From the NCBI RefSeq assembly GCF_900129325.1, contig NZ_FQUP01000004.1:521001-585000 (forward strand): a stretch of DNA of 64,000 nt, read 5' to 3'. Of this stretch, positions 1 through 8,293 are shown in pieces. Each line of letters opens with the position of its first letter. Position 1 is the first letter of the stretch. This DNA comes from Kaistia soli DSM 19436. Lineage in GTDB: Bacteria > Pseudomonadota > Alphaproteobacteria > Rhizobiales > Kaistiaceae. The position numbers were made by a program, and so were the translations under genes. A model generated the notes under the pieces. The model did not search any database and was not told the origin of the DNA. It was given only the letters and a program-made list of their open reading frames with translations.

Positions 1-2
1 CC

Positions 3-1013
3 ATGTTCGGATTCATCATCCGGCGAACGCTGCTGGTCATCCCGACCTTTCTCGCGATCGCCTTCCTGACCTTCGTCGCGATCCGCCTCGTTCCGGGCGA
101 TCCGATCGAGGTGCGCACCGGCGAGCGCGGCATCTCGGCTGCGAGGCTCGCCGAATTTCGCCATGAACTCGGCCTCGACCAGCCGGTCTGGAAGCAGTTC
201 CTCGATTATCTCTGGCAGATCGGCCATGGCGATCTCGGCACGTCGATCTCCACCCATGCCCCAGTGCTGCAGGAATTCCTGACGCTGTTCCCGGCGACGA
301 TCGAGCTCGCTCTTTGCGCGATGATCTTTGCGGTCGTGCTCGGCATTCCGGCCGGTGTGATCGCGGCGACGCGGCGCGGCACCTTCATCGATTATTCGGT
401 CATGGGCGTCGCGCTCACCGGATTCTCGATGCCGATCTTCTGGTGGGGTCTGCTGCTGATCCTGCTGTTTTCGGTCCAGCTTGATCTGACGCCGGTCTCA
501 GGCCGGATCGACCTGCTGTATTATTTCGACCCCGTTACCGGCTTCATGCTGATCGACAGCCTGCTCTCCGGCCAGGACGGTGCGTTCCTCTCGGCACTTT
601 CCCACCTGATCCTGCCGACCATCGTGCTCGGCACGATTCCGCTCGCGACGATCGCGCGCATGACCCGTTCGACGATGCTGGAGGTTCTCGGCGAGGATTA
701 TGTCCGCACAGCGCGGGCGAAAGGCCTTTCGCCCTTCCGCGTCGTCGGAATCCATGCGCTGCGCAACGCCCTCATCCCGGTCGTGACGGTGATCGGCCTG
801 CAGGTCGGCACGCTGATGGCGGGCGCGGTGTTGACGGAATACATCTTCTCTTGGCCCGGCATCGGCACATGGCTGATCGAATCCATCCAGCGCCGTGACT
901 ATCCGGTGCTGCAAGGCGGTATCCTGCTGATTTCCGGCATCGTCATCCTGATCAATATCCTGGTCGACGTACTCTATGGCGTGCTGAACCCGAGGATCCG
1001 CCATGGCCGCTGA
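3..1013 (+). CDS. ABC peptide/nickel-type transporter permease, DppB family
   Basis: Inner-membrane permease of a dipeptide/oligopeptide-type ABC importer (336 aa, normal for DppB). The N-terminus begins with a membrane segment of the family type (residues about 9-30), followed by the conserved region around VPGDP. The binding-protein-dependent permease loop is visible near residues 225-245 (EDYVRTARAKGL). The ATG is the third base of the window, so no ribosome site can be assessed and a slightly longer start cannot be excluded. It overlaps the next permease by 11 bases, which indicates an operon; the solute-binding protein is presumably upstream, outside the window. The substrate (peptide, nickel, opine or glycoside) cannot be told from the permease. 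Confidence 0.93.
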   Translation: MFGFIIRRTLLVIPTFLAIAFLTFVAIRLVPGDPIEVRTGERGISAARLAEFRHELGLDQPVWKQFLDYLWQIGHGDLGTSISTHAPVLQEFLTLFPATIELALCAMIFAVVLGIPAGVIAATRRGTFIDYSVMGVALTGFSMPIFWWGLLLILLFSVQLDLTPVSGRIDLLYYFDPVTGFMLIDSLLSGQDGAFLSALSHLILPTIVLGTIPLATIARMTRSTMLEVLGEDYVRTARAKGLSPFRVVGIHALRNALIPVVTVIGLQVGTLMAGAVLTEYIFSWPGIGTWLIESIQRRDYPVLQGGILLISGIVILINILVDVLYGVLNPRIRHGR

Positions 1014-1920
1014 TAAAGCCCCCGCCGTCAATGCGGCCGGCCCCGCGGTCAAACCGCCGCCCGGTGCTTTTGCCGCCTTCTTCCGTGACTTCTCCGAAAA
1101 CCGCGCAGCGCTTGTCGGCCTCATCCTGCTCGGCGTACTGGTCTTCATCGCGGTCTTCGCCAACTTCCTCGCGCCCTATGGGCCGAGCGAGCAGTTCCGC
1201 GACTTCGTGCGCGTGCCGCCGATGTGGGCCGAGGGCGGCACCTCTGCCTTCCCGCTCGGCACCGACGAGGTCGGCCGCGACATGCTCTCGCGGCTGATGT
1301 ACGGCGCGCGGCTCTCGCTGTTTATCGGTATCGCGGTGGTGATCGCGTCTATGTTCGCCGGCATCGCGCTCGGCCTCGTCGCCGCCTTCGCACCGGGATG
1401 GCCCTCGATCATCATCATGCGCGCGATGGACGTCATTCTGTCGGTGCCGAGCCTGCTGCTCGCCATCGTCATCGTCGCGATCATCGGCCCGAGCCTCACT
1501 AACACGATCGTCGCGATCACCATCGTCTACCTGCCGAACTATGTCCGTTTGGTGCGCGCCTCGGCGCTCAGCGAGAAATCGCGCGACTATGTCATCGCGG
1601 CGCGGGTCGCCGGGGCCGGCACGCTGCGGATCATGTTCCTGACTGTGCTGCCCAATTGCATGGCACCGATCATCGTGCAGGCGGCGCTCACCATCTCCAA
1701 CGCGATCCTCGAAGCCGCGGCGCTCGGCTTTCTCGGCCTCGGCGCGCAGCCGCCTTCGCCGGAATGGGGCGCGATGCTCGCATCGGCCCGCGAATTTCTG
1801 CAATCCGCCTCTTGGATCGTCACCGAGCCGGGCCTCGCGATCCTGATCACTGTCCTCTCGATCAACCTTGTCGGCGACGGTCTTCGCGACGCCCTCGACC
1901 CGAAGATGAGGAGGAGCTGA
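1003..1920 (+). CDS. ABC peptide/nickel-type transporter permease, DppC family
   Basis: Second permease of the same importer (305 aa). It has the usual DppC order: a cytoplasmic N-terminal stretch, a first membrane helix at about residues 35-55, a periplasmic stretch with HPLGTD-like sequence (FPLGTDEVGRD), then the core permease helices with the coupling loop near residues 185-205 (EKSRDYVIAARVAGAG). The start overlaps the end of the upstream permease by 11 bases and its TGA overlaps the ATG of the ATPase (TGATG). Such overlaps mean translational coupling. It should pair with the DppB-like protein to form the transmembrane channel. The family call is secure; the substrate is unknown. Confidence 0.94.
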   Translation: MAADKAPAVNAAGPAVKPPPGAFAAFFRDFSENRAALVGLILLGVLVFIAVFANFLAPYGPSEQFRDFVRVPPMWAEGGTSAFPLGTDEVGRDMLSRLMYGARLSLFIGIAVVIASMFAGIALGLVAAFAPGWPSIIIMRAMDVILSVPSLLLAIVIVAIIGPSLTNTIVAITIVYLPNYVRLVRASALSEKSRDYVIAARVAGAGTLRIMFLTVLPNCMAPIIVQAALTISNAILEAAALGFLGLGAQPPSPEWGAMLASAREFLQSASWIVTEPGLAILITVLSINLVGDGLRDALDPKMRRS

Positions 1921-2927
1921 TGGCGCTTCTGGAAATCAACGACCTTTCGGTCGACTTCGACACTGCCTCCGGGCTTTTTCGTGCCGTCGACGGCGTGTCG
2001 CTCAGCGTTGATGCCGGCGAAATCCTTGCAATCGTCGGTGAATCCGGCTCGGGCAAGTCGGTCGCGATGCTCGCGGTCATGGGGCTGCTGCCGTGGAGCG
2101 CGACCGTGACGGCGAAGCGCCTCGCATTCGACGGGCGCGATCTGCTGACGCTGACGCCGCGCGAACGGCGGAAGCTGGTCGGCAAGGACATGGCCATGAT
2201 CTTTCAGGAGCCGATGTCGAGCCTCAACCCGTGCTTCACGGTCGGCTTCCAGATCGGCGAGACGCTCAAGGTGCATCTCGGCCTCGACAAGACCGCGCGC
2301 CGGCTGCGCACGCTTGAACTCCTTGCCGCCGTGGGCATCCCGGATCCGGAGCGGCGGCTCACCGCCTTTCCGCACCAGCTTTCGGGCGGCATCAGCCAGC
2401 GGGTGATGATCGCCATGGCGCTTGCCTGCCGGCCGAAGCTCATCATCGCCGACGAGCCGACGACCGCTCTCGACGTCACCATCCAAGCGCAGATCCTCGA
2501 CCTCTTGATCGCGCTGCAACGAGAGACTGGCACCGGCCTCGTGCTGATCACGCATGACATGGGCGTCGTTGCGGAGACGGCCGAGCGCGTGTCGGTGCAT
2601 TATGCCGGCCAGAAGATCGAGGAACAGCCGGTTCGTGCGCTGTTCGACGATCCGCATCATCCCTATACGGCCGCGCTGCTCGCCGCGCTGCCGGAGCGGG
2701 CCAAAGGCCGCTTCCTGCCATCGATCCCCGGCACGGTTCCGGGTCAGTTCGACCGCCCCCCGGCCTGCCTGTTCGAGCCGCGCTGCCGCTTCGCCACCGA
2801 TCGCTGCCGCGAAAAGGTGCCGCCGCGCCAGGGCGCCATCGCCGGCTTCGCACTCTGTCACTATCCGCTCTCTCATGGCCGGCCGATCGGACATCCCCGG
2901 CCAGAAGGCCGCGAGGTCGCGGCATGA
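1920..2927 (+). CDS. ABC peptide-type transporter ATPase, DppD family
   Basis: ATP-binding subunit of the importer (335 aa from the ATG that overlaps the upstream stop). Walker A is GESGSGKS at residues 40-47, the signature reads LSGGISQRV and Walker B ends IIADEPTTALD. The C-terminal oligopeptide-transporter extension with conserved Cys residues (PACLFEPRCRFA, CHYPL) is present; in some family members this part binds an iron-sulfur cluster. An open frame continues upstream to 1656 but that lies inside the permease, so I start at 1920. The signature has I where the family often has M (SGGMxQR). Together with the next gene it would form a heterodimeric ATPase. Confidence 0.94.
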   Translation: MALLEINDLSVDFDTASGLFRAVDGVSLSVDAGEILAIVGESGSGKSVAMLAVMGLLPWSATVTAKRLAFDGRDLLTLTPRERRKLVGKDMAMIFQEPMSSLNPCFTVGFQIGETLKVHLGLDKTARRLRTLELLAAVGIPDPERRLTAFPHQLSGGISQRVMIAMALACRPKLIIADEPTTALDVTIQAQILDLLIALQRETGTGLVLITHDMGVVAETAERVSVHYAGQKIEEQPVRALFDDPHHPYTAALLAALPERAKGRFLPSIPGTVPGQFDRPPACLFEPRCRFATDRCREKVPPRQGAIAGFALCHYPLSHGRPIGHPRPEGREVAA

Positions 2928-3919
2928 GCACGGTGAGCACCAGCGATCGCACGGTTCTGACCGCCCAGCATCTGGCACGTCACTATGAGGTCGGTCGCGG
3001 CGCCTTTCGCAAGCCCGCAACGATCAAGGCGCTCGCCGATGCGAGCTTCACGCTGGAGGCGGGACGGACGCTCGCCGTCGTCGGCGAATCCGGCTGCGGC
3101 AAGTCCACCCTCGCCCGCCTCGTCACGATGATCGAGCCGCCGTCGGCCGGCGCGCTGACCATTGCCGGCGTCGATATCGTCGGCGCCGACCGCGCGGCGC
3201 TGGCGGCCCTTCGCTCACGCGTGCAGATCGTTTTCCAGAATCCCTATGGGTCGCTCAATCCGCGGCAGAAGATAGGCGCGGCGCTGGCCGAGCCGCTGAT
3301 CATCAACCGCAAGGAGATGAGCGCCGACGACCGACGCACGGCCGTGCTGGAAATCCTGCGGCTGGTCGGCCTCCGCCCGGAGCATGCCGATCGCTATCCG
3401 CACATGTTCTCGGGCGGTCAGCGCCAGCGCATCGCCATCGCGCGGGCCCTGATGCTTCGCCCCGATATCCTCGTTCTCGACGAGCCGGTGTCGGCGCTCG
3501 ACGTCTCCGTGCAGGCGCAGGTGCTCAATCTGCTGGTCAAGCTTCAGGAAAGCCTCGGCCTCGCTTATCTCTTCATCAGCCACGGCCTGTCGGTCGTCCG
3601 ACACATGGCCGACGAGATCGTGGTCATGTATCTCGGCCGCATCGTGGAGCAGGCGCCGCGCGATGTCCTGTTCGCCGGCCCCCTTCATCCCTATAGCCGC
3701 GCTCTCCTGTCCGCGACGCCGGTCGCCGATCCAGCGCGGGAGCGCGAGCGCATGCCGCTGAAGGGCGAACTGCCCTCGCCCTTCAATCCACCACGAGGCT
3801 GCGCCTTCCACACACGCTGTCCGCTTGCCTTCGACCGCTGCAGAGTCGAGCGGCCGGAACTAACCTGGCATGGAGAGACGAAGGTCGCCTGCTGGGCCGT
3901 GGAGCGCGACGACGCCTGA
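2924..3919 (+). CDS. ABC peptide-type transporter ATPase, DppF family
   Basis: Second ATPase of the importer (331 aa), overlapping the first by four bases (ATGA). Walker A is GESGCGKST at residues 54-62, the signature is FSGGQRQRIAIARAL and Walker B is LVLDEPVSALD. The C-terminal oligo/dipeptide transporter domain carries CAFHTRCP and a later Cys. This is the last gene of the four-gene operon: it ends three bases before the convergent cytochrome b561 gene, so no separate terminator fits between them and transcripts from both strands should overlap here. Confidence 0.94.
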   Translation: MSTVSTSDRTVLTAQHLARHYEVGRGAFRKPATIKALADASFTLEAGRTLAVVGESGCGKSTLARLVTMIEPPSAGALTIAGVDIVGADRAALAALRSRVQIVFQNPYGSLNPRQKIGAALAEPLIINRKEMSADDRRTAVLEILRLVGLRPEHADRYPHMFSGGQRQRIAIARALMLRPDILVLDEPVSALDVSVQAQVLNLLVKLQESLGLAYLFISHGLSVVRHMADEIVVMYLGRIVEQAPRDVLFAGPLHPYSRALLSATPVADPARERERMPLKGELPSPFNPPRGCAFHTRCPLAFDRCRVERPELTWHGETKVACWAVERDDA

Positions 3920-3922
3920 AAC

Positions 3923-4423
3923 TCAGCGCGCCGGAACGAACATGCGGCGCAGCGTGCCGTCCTTCAGCCAGAACTGGTGATAGAGCGCACCCAGCACGTG
4001 CAGCGCGATCAGCACGATGAAAACCGGCTTGCCGAGTTCGTGGATTTCGCCCAGTTCCGGCCAGACATACACGGCGAGCAGGCCCGTCACCGGCATGCCG
4101 ACCAGCAGGATATAGAACAGCCAATGCGCCGCATGCGCCAGCTTGTCGAGTACGGGGGCTCCTGAGGATTGCGGGTCTGGCGCGCCGCCGACAAGCCTGA
4201 CAGCAAGCCGAAAGGCGACGAGAACGAGGATGGCGATGCCGACCCAGTAATGGGCAGAGGCAAGGGTCGCGTCGGTCGGATCCAGTTCCGTGCCGCGCCG
4301 CGCCGCGCGGGTCGCCATCGACATGCTTTCACCGAAGATGAGCTGGAAGAAGACCAGCGCAGCAATCACCCAGTGCAGCAAAACCTGCACACTCGAATAT
4401 CCACCGATCGTCCGGCTGCTCAA
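3923..4423 (-). CDS. cytochrome b561 family protein
   Basis: Four-helix di-heme b-type cytochrome of the bacterial b561 family (166 aa, usual size), which moves electrons across or within the inner membrane, probably between ubiquinol and periplasmic acceptors. Candidate heme-ligand histidines sit in the expected helices: LHWVIAALV near residue 17, AHYWVGIAILV near residue 58, LAHAAHWLFY near residue 93, and IALHVLGALYHQFWL near residues 140-150. It is monocistronic and convergent with the peptide transporter. A palindromic Irr-type iron box lies 54-70 bases upstream of the start, suggesting iron control. Confidence 0.92.
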   Translation of the reverse strand: MSSRTIGGYSSVQVLLHWVIAALVFFQLIFGESMSMATRAARRGTELDPTDATLASAHYWVGIAILVLVAFRLAVRLVGGAPDPQSSGAPVLDKLAHAAHWLFYILLVGMPVTGLLAVYVWPELGEIHELGKPVFIVLIALHVLGALYHQFWLKDGTLRRMFVPAR

Positions 4424-4476
4424 GGCGATATCCTCAGTTCCGGCGGGACGACGCCCACAATGGCCGGCATCCGCAT

Positions 4477-4493
4477 TCTAGATCAATTCTAAA
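4477..4493 (-). promoter_or_regulatory. candidate iron control element (Irr-type box)
   Basis: The bases read TCTAGAT-CAA-TTCTAAA. The rhizobial iron control element bound by Irr is TTTAGAA-N3-TTCTAAA. The right half matches 7 of 7 and the left half 5 of 7. It is placed where an operator for the minus-strand cytochrome b561 gene would be. The consensus is known; the assignment here is inference. Confidence 0.45.
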
Positions 4494-4621
4494 CTGTGGA
4501 CGGTGTCGATGAAAGCCCCTTCCGGTTGAAGCCTGATGCAATCGACGGCGACATCCCCTATATCACCTGCCTCTGACCCCATCCTTCAAGCGGCGCCAGG
4601 CGCCGCCCCGGAGATCGCCTC

Positions 4622-5713
4622 ATGACGGAAACCCAGGCCACAGTCACTCAGGTCCCGGTCACCGTGCTCACCGGCTATCTTGGCGCCGGCAAGACCACGC
4701 TTCTGAACCGCATCCTCTCGGAAAACCACGGCAAAAAATACGCTGTCGTCGTCAACGAGTTCGGCGAGATCGGCATCGACAACGATCTCATCGTCGAGAG
4801 CGACGAAGAGATCTACGAGATGAACAACGGCTGCATTTGCTGCACCGTGCGCGGCGACCTGATCCGCGTCGTCGAAGGCCTGATGAAGCGCCCCGGCAAT
4901 TTCGACGGCATTCTCGTCGAGACCACCGGCCTCGCCAATCCGGCGCCGGTCGCGCAGACCTTCTTCATGGACGAGGATGTCCGCGCCAAGTCGCGGCTCG
5001 ACGCCGTCATCACGGTAGCCGATGCGCTCAACCTCCTGAAGCGGCTCGATGACGCGCCCGAGGCCGAAGAGCAGATTGCCTTCGCCGACGTGGTGCTGCT
5101 CAACAAGATCGATCTTGTCAGCCCGGCTGAGCTCGCCAATGTCGAGCGCCGCATCCGCGCCATCAATCCGCACGCCACGATCCACCGGACAGAGCGCTCC
5201 GCCATCGACCTCGACAAGGTGCTCGACCGTGGCGCCTTTGACCTCGAGCGCATTCTCTCGCTCGATCCGGAATTCCTCGAGGGCGAGGATCATGACCATG
5301 ACCATGATCACGTCCATGACGAGAATTGCGGCCACGATCACCATCATCATGATCACGACCATGCCCATCACGGCCATGATCATGACCATCACCACGATCA
5401 TCCGCGCCACGACAACGCCGTCTTCAGCATCTCGCTGCGCGGCGGCGTACTCGATCCGCAGAAGTTCTTCCCCTGGATTCAGGAAGTGACGCAGGTCGAG
5501 GGCCCGAACATCCTCCGCCTCAAGGGCATTCTCGCCATGGACCGCGACCCGGACCGCTATGTGATCCAGGGCGTGCACATGATCATCGAGGGCACCCATC
5601 AGCGGCCTTGGCGCGACGACGAGAAGCGCGAGAGCCGTCTGGTCTTCATCGGCCGCAAGCTGAATGAAGAGGCGATCCGCAAGAGCTTCGAAGCCTGCCT
5701 CAAAGCGGCCTGA
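4622..5713 (+). CDS. CobW/COG0523-family metallochaperone GTPase with His-rich linker
   Basis: G3E-type GTPase (363 aa) thought to insert or deliver metal, often zinc, to client proteins. The P-loop is GYLGAGKT at residues 18-25, the metal-binding CxCC motif is C71-I-C-C74, followed by ETTGLANP and the guanine motif NKID. Between the GTPase and the C-terminal CobW domain there is a stretch of about 45 residues (around 222-262) made almost only of His and Asp, a strong metal-binding tract. COG0523 proteins with this layout are commonly induced on zinc starvation through Zur; I did not find a convincing Zur box upstream. Cobalamin synthesis is unlikely because no cob genes are nearby. Confidence 0.93.
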   Translation: MTETQATVTQVPVTVLTGYLGAGKTTLLNRILSENHGKKYAVVVNEFGEIGIDNDLIVESDEEIYEMNNGCICCTVRGDLIRVVEGLMKRPGNFDGILVETTGLANPAPVAQTFFMDEDVRAKSRLDAVITVADALNLLKRLDDAPEAEEQIAFADVVLLNKIDLVSPAELANVERRIRAINPHATIHRTERSAIDLDKVLDRGAFDLERILSLDPEFLEGEDHDHDHDHVHDENCGHDHHHHDHDHAHHGHDHDHHHDHPRHDNAVFSISLRGGVLDPQKFFPWIQEVTQVEGPNILRLKGILAMDRDPDRYVIQGVHMIIEGTHQRPWRDDEKRESRLVFIGRKLNEEAIRKSFEACLKAA

Positions 5714-5725
5714 ACTGGGGCGACG

Positions 5726-6202
5726 ATGGGAAGCGCGGACACCATACCGACGCTGGTCGAATGGGCGGGCGGGACCGAAGCGTTTGGCCGCCTGACCGCG
5801 CTTTTCTACGCCAGGGTGCCCGAGGATCCGATCCTCGGGCCCGTCTTTGCAGGCATGGATCCGCATCACGCCGCGCATGTCGCGGCGTTCATCGCCGAAG
5901 TGTTCGGCGGCCCGACCGGCTATACCGGCAATGGCGGTTCACACCGCGCGATGATCGTCCGCCATATGGGGCGCCATCTGACCGAGACGCAGCGCCGGCG
6001 CTGGATCGACATGATGCTGGACACACTCGACGAGGCCGGTCTTCCGTCCGACCCCGAGTTCCGGGCGGCAGTCGTCGGCTATCTCGAATGGGGCACCCGC
6101 CTCGCCGTCATCAACTCGGCCGATGGCGCGGTTCCACCCCCCGAGGGTGCACCGATGCCAGGCTGGAACTGGGGACCGCCCGGCGGCCCTTATCGCGGTT
6201 AG
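5726..6202 (+). CDS. group II truncated hemoglobin-like globin
   Basis: Small 2-on-2 globin (158 aa) for binding oxygen or NO or for redox chemistry in the cytoplasm. Residues 20-44 (FGRLTALFYARVPEDPILGPVF) match the B/C region of group II truncated globins, GG at 61-62 and GGSHRAM near 70-76 fit the E-F part, and His80 (in MIVRHMG) aligns with the proximal F8 heme ligand, followed at the expected distance by a conserved Trp (RRRW). The C-terminus has a Pro/Gly-rich tail of about 25 residues not needed for the fold. It starts 12 bases after the CobW gene and is likely co-transcribed with it and the WD40 gene. Confidence 0.88.
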   Translation: MGSADTIPTLVEWAGGTEAFGRLTALFYARVPEDPILGPVFAGMDPHHAAHVAAFIAEVFGGPTGYTGNGGSHRAMIVRHMGRHLTETQRRRWIDMMLDTLDEAGLPSDPEFRAAVVGYLEWGTRLAVINSADGAVPPPEGAPMPGWNWGPPGGPYRG

Positions 6203-6216
6203 TTTTCAAAGGCACC

Positions 6217-7200
6217 ATGCCCAGCATCCAGTCCTTCCCCCTCGGCGCCTATGTCGTCGCCGCCAGCTTCCTTGGTGATCGTCCCGTCTTCGCGCTTGGC
6301 GACGGCAAGGTTGCGCTAGTCGACGGCGCGGCCGCCGAAACGCTTGGCGTTCACACCGGCGGCCTGCTCGCCGCGGCCCGCACCGAGGCCCGCGACCAGT
6401 TGATCACGACCGGTGACGACGGACGTGTCGTGTCGATCGATGCGAGTGGCACGCTCAAGGAGATCGCCGCGCGGCCGAAGAAATGGATCGACCAGATCGC
6501 GACAGGTCCCGGCGGCGTCCTTGCCTTTGCGGGAGGCCGCGAGGCGATCGTCGTGTTTCCGGACGGCAAGGAAAAGCAGTTCGCTCATGAGCGCACCGTG
6601 GCTGGCCTCGCCTTCGCACCGAAGGGCGTCCGCCTCGCCGTAGCGCGCTATAACGGCGTCTCGCTGTGGTGGGTCGGCACGGACGCGAAACCGACCGAGT
6701 TCGAATGGAAGGGCTCGCATATCGCGGTCACCTGGGCACCCGACGGACGCCATGTCGTGACCGCCATGCAGGAGAATGCGCTGCATGGCTGGCGAGTATC
6801 CGACGGCGGCGGCAACATGCGGATGTCCGGCTATCCAGGCAAGGTGAAGTCGATGTCCTGGTCGATCAAGGGCCGCTTCCTTGCCACGTCGGGCGCCGAA
6901 ATGGCCGTGCTCTGGCCGTTCCACTTCAAGGACGGCCCGATGGGCAAGCAGCCGCTGCAGCTCGGCCTTAGTGCGCAGAGCGTCGTTACGCAGGTCGCTT
7001 GCCATCCGACGGAGGATGTCGTCGCGATCGGCTACAAAGACGGCTCGATCATCGCCGCCCGCTTTGCCGATGGCGATGAGGCGCGGCTGCGCAAAGCCGA
7101 AGGTGGCCCCGTCAGCGCGCTCGGCTGGGACGCAACGGGCATCCGTCTCGCCTTCGGCACCGAGGACGGAACCGCCGGGCTCATCGATCTCGCCGGCTGA
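6217..7200 (+). CDS. WD40 repeat protein
   Basis: Beta-propeller protein of 327 aa with no signal peptide, so cytoplasmic. Repeating units can be followed, for example GGLLAAARTEARDQLITTGDDG, LAFAPKGVRLAVARYNGVSLWW, VTWAPDGRHVVTAMQENALHGW, SMSWSIKGRFLATSGAEMAVLW, VACHPTEDVVAIGYKDGSI and ALGWDATGIRLAFGTEDG, giving about seven blades. I start at the ATG at 6217, 14 bases after the globin stop; the frame stays open upstream to 5761 but that part overlaps the globin. WD40 proteins beside COG0523 GTPases occur in rhizobial genomes, so a role in metal homeostasis is possible but not shown. Confidence 0.88.
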   Translation: MPSIQSFPLGAYVVAASFLGDRPVFALGDGKVALVDGAAAETLGVHTGGLLAAARTEARDQLITTGDDGRVVSIDASGTLKEIAARPKKWIDQIATGPGGVLAFAGGREAIVVFPDGKEKQFAHERTVAGLAFAPKGVRLAVARYNGVSLWWVGTDAKPTEFEWKGSHIAVTWAPDGRHVVTAMQENALHGWRVSDGGGNMRMSGYPGKVKSMSWSIKGRFLATSGAEMAVLWPFHFKDGPMGKQPLQLGLSAQSVVTQVACHPTEDVVAIGYKDGSIIAARFADGDEARLRKAEGGPVSALGWDATGIRLAFGTEDGTAGLIDLAG

Positions 7201-7269
7201 CAACGCCGCGCCGCTTGATCGCCAAACGCCGAAGCCGCAGCATGGCCGGGCATAACGGGCCGGCCATCG

Positions 7270-8133
7270 ATGATCAACGTGCTGCTCAAGACTTTGCGAC
7301 AGCCTTGGCCGCAGCTCATGGCGCTGGCGCTCTGCGCGCTTGCGTTTCCCAGCTTGGCCATGGCTGCGACAGAGGAGAGCACGGAAGAGACGATCTGCAG
7401 GCTGATCGAGCAGGCGGCCGGGGAAAAGGCGCTGCCGGTGGATTTCTTCACGCGGCTGATCTGGCGCGAGAGCAGCTTCCGCCCTGGCGTCACCAGCGGA
7501 GCCGGCGCGCAGGGCATCGCGCAATTCATGCCGGGCACGGCGACCGAGCGTGGCCTCGACGATCCCTTCGATCCGGAAAAGGCCATTCCCGCTTCTGCCG
7601 GCTATCTGTCCGAGTTGCGGCTCCGTTTCGGCAATCTCGGCCTCGCGGCGGCCGCTTATAATGCGGGTCCGACGCGCCTTTCCGGATGGCTCCGGAACGG
7701 TGGATGGTTGCCGGCGGAGACGGAGGACTATGTACTCTTCGTCACCGGACGCAGCGTCCATGACTGGCGCGACAACGGCATCCGCCCACCCGATGATGAC
7801 AAGGAGCGCGGCAAGGATGACTGCGAACGGATCGTCGCCTCGATCCGCACCTATGCGCCGCGGCTCATCGAAGGTGCCTATGCGCCCTATGGGGTCCAGC
7901 TTTCCGGCAATTTTTCCAAGGCGCGCGCCATCGCTTCCTACCAGCGGATGGTCGGTCGTTATCCGGCGATCCTCGAAGGCCGGCCGACCCTGATTCTCGG
8001 CTCGCGCCTCGCAGGCCGCGGCCGACGCGCTTTTTATCGCGTCCGCTTGCCGGCCCCGAGTCTGAAGGCGGCGTCCGGCATCTGCGCCAGCCTGCGCAAG
8101 GCGGGCGGCGCCTGCGTGATTCTCCGCAACTGA
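7270..8133 (+). CDS. lytic transglycosylase, SLT domain, exported
   Basis: Murein-cleaving enzyme (287 aa) with an N-terminal signal peptide or anchor (hydrophobic residues about 14-32, ending AMA). The SLT domain follows: catalytic Glu67 in IWRESSFRPG, then GAQGIAQFMPGTA and AAAYNAGPTRLSGWL, all hallmark motifs of family 1 transglycosylases. The C-terminal 70 residues (FSKARAIASYQRM to the end, with FYRVRLP and CASLRKAGGACVIL) look like a SPOR peptidoglycan-binding domain, consistent with action at septal wall. The ATG at 7270 has no strong ribosome site, so the exact start is less certain than the function. Confidence 0.9.
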   Translation: MINVLLKTLRQPWPQLMALALCALAFPSLAMAATEESTEETICRLIEQAAGEKALPVDFFTRLIWRESSFRPGVTSGAGAQGIAQFMPGTATERGLDDPFDPEKAIPASAGYLSELRLRFGNLGLAAAAYNAGPTRLSGWLRNGGWLPAETEDYVLFVTGRSVHDWRDNGIRPPDDDKERGKDDCERIVASIRTYAPRLIEGAYAPYGVQLSGNFSKARAIASYQRMVGRYPAILEGRPTLILGSRLAGRGRRAFYRVRLPAPSLKAASGICASLRKAGGACVILRN

Positions 8134-8293
8134 CCGGGCCGCCGGGCCGCGATCGTCTTGCTGTGATCTTTCGATAAAATTCCCTCGGCTCGTTTACACA
8201 TCGTCATCTCCCTTTCGGCACAGTAACGCGTGATCGAGATGAATCGCGCCAAGCGGAAAGCAGCGCCAGACAAAGTTCCTGAGAGGGATAGAC

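Noticed and set aside
1587..3020. 477-codon frame on the minus strand
   Set aside because: It overlaps two well-supported ABC transporter genes in antisense and shows no family features.
4494..4621. Zur-type zinc box ahead of the CobW gene
   Set aside because: I looked for the alphaproteobacterial palindrome (ATGTTATA-like with its inverted repeat) and found no match.
5288..5410. CAT/GAC-rich tract that looks like a tandem repeat or CRISPR-like array
   Set aside because: It encodes the His/Asp linker of the CobW protein; the units are irregular and in frame, without spacers.
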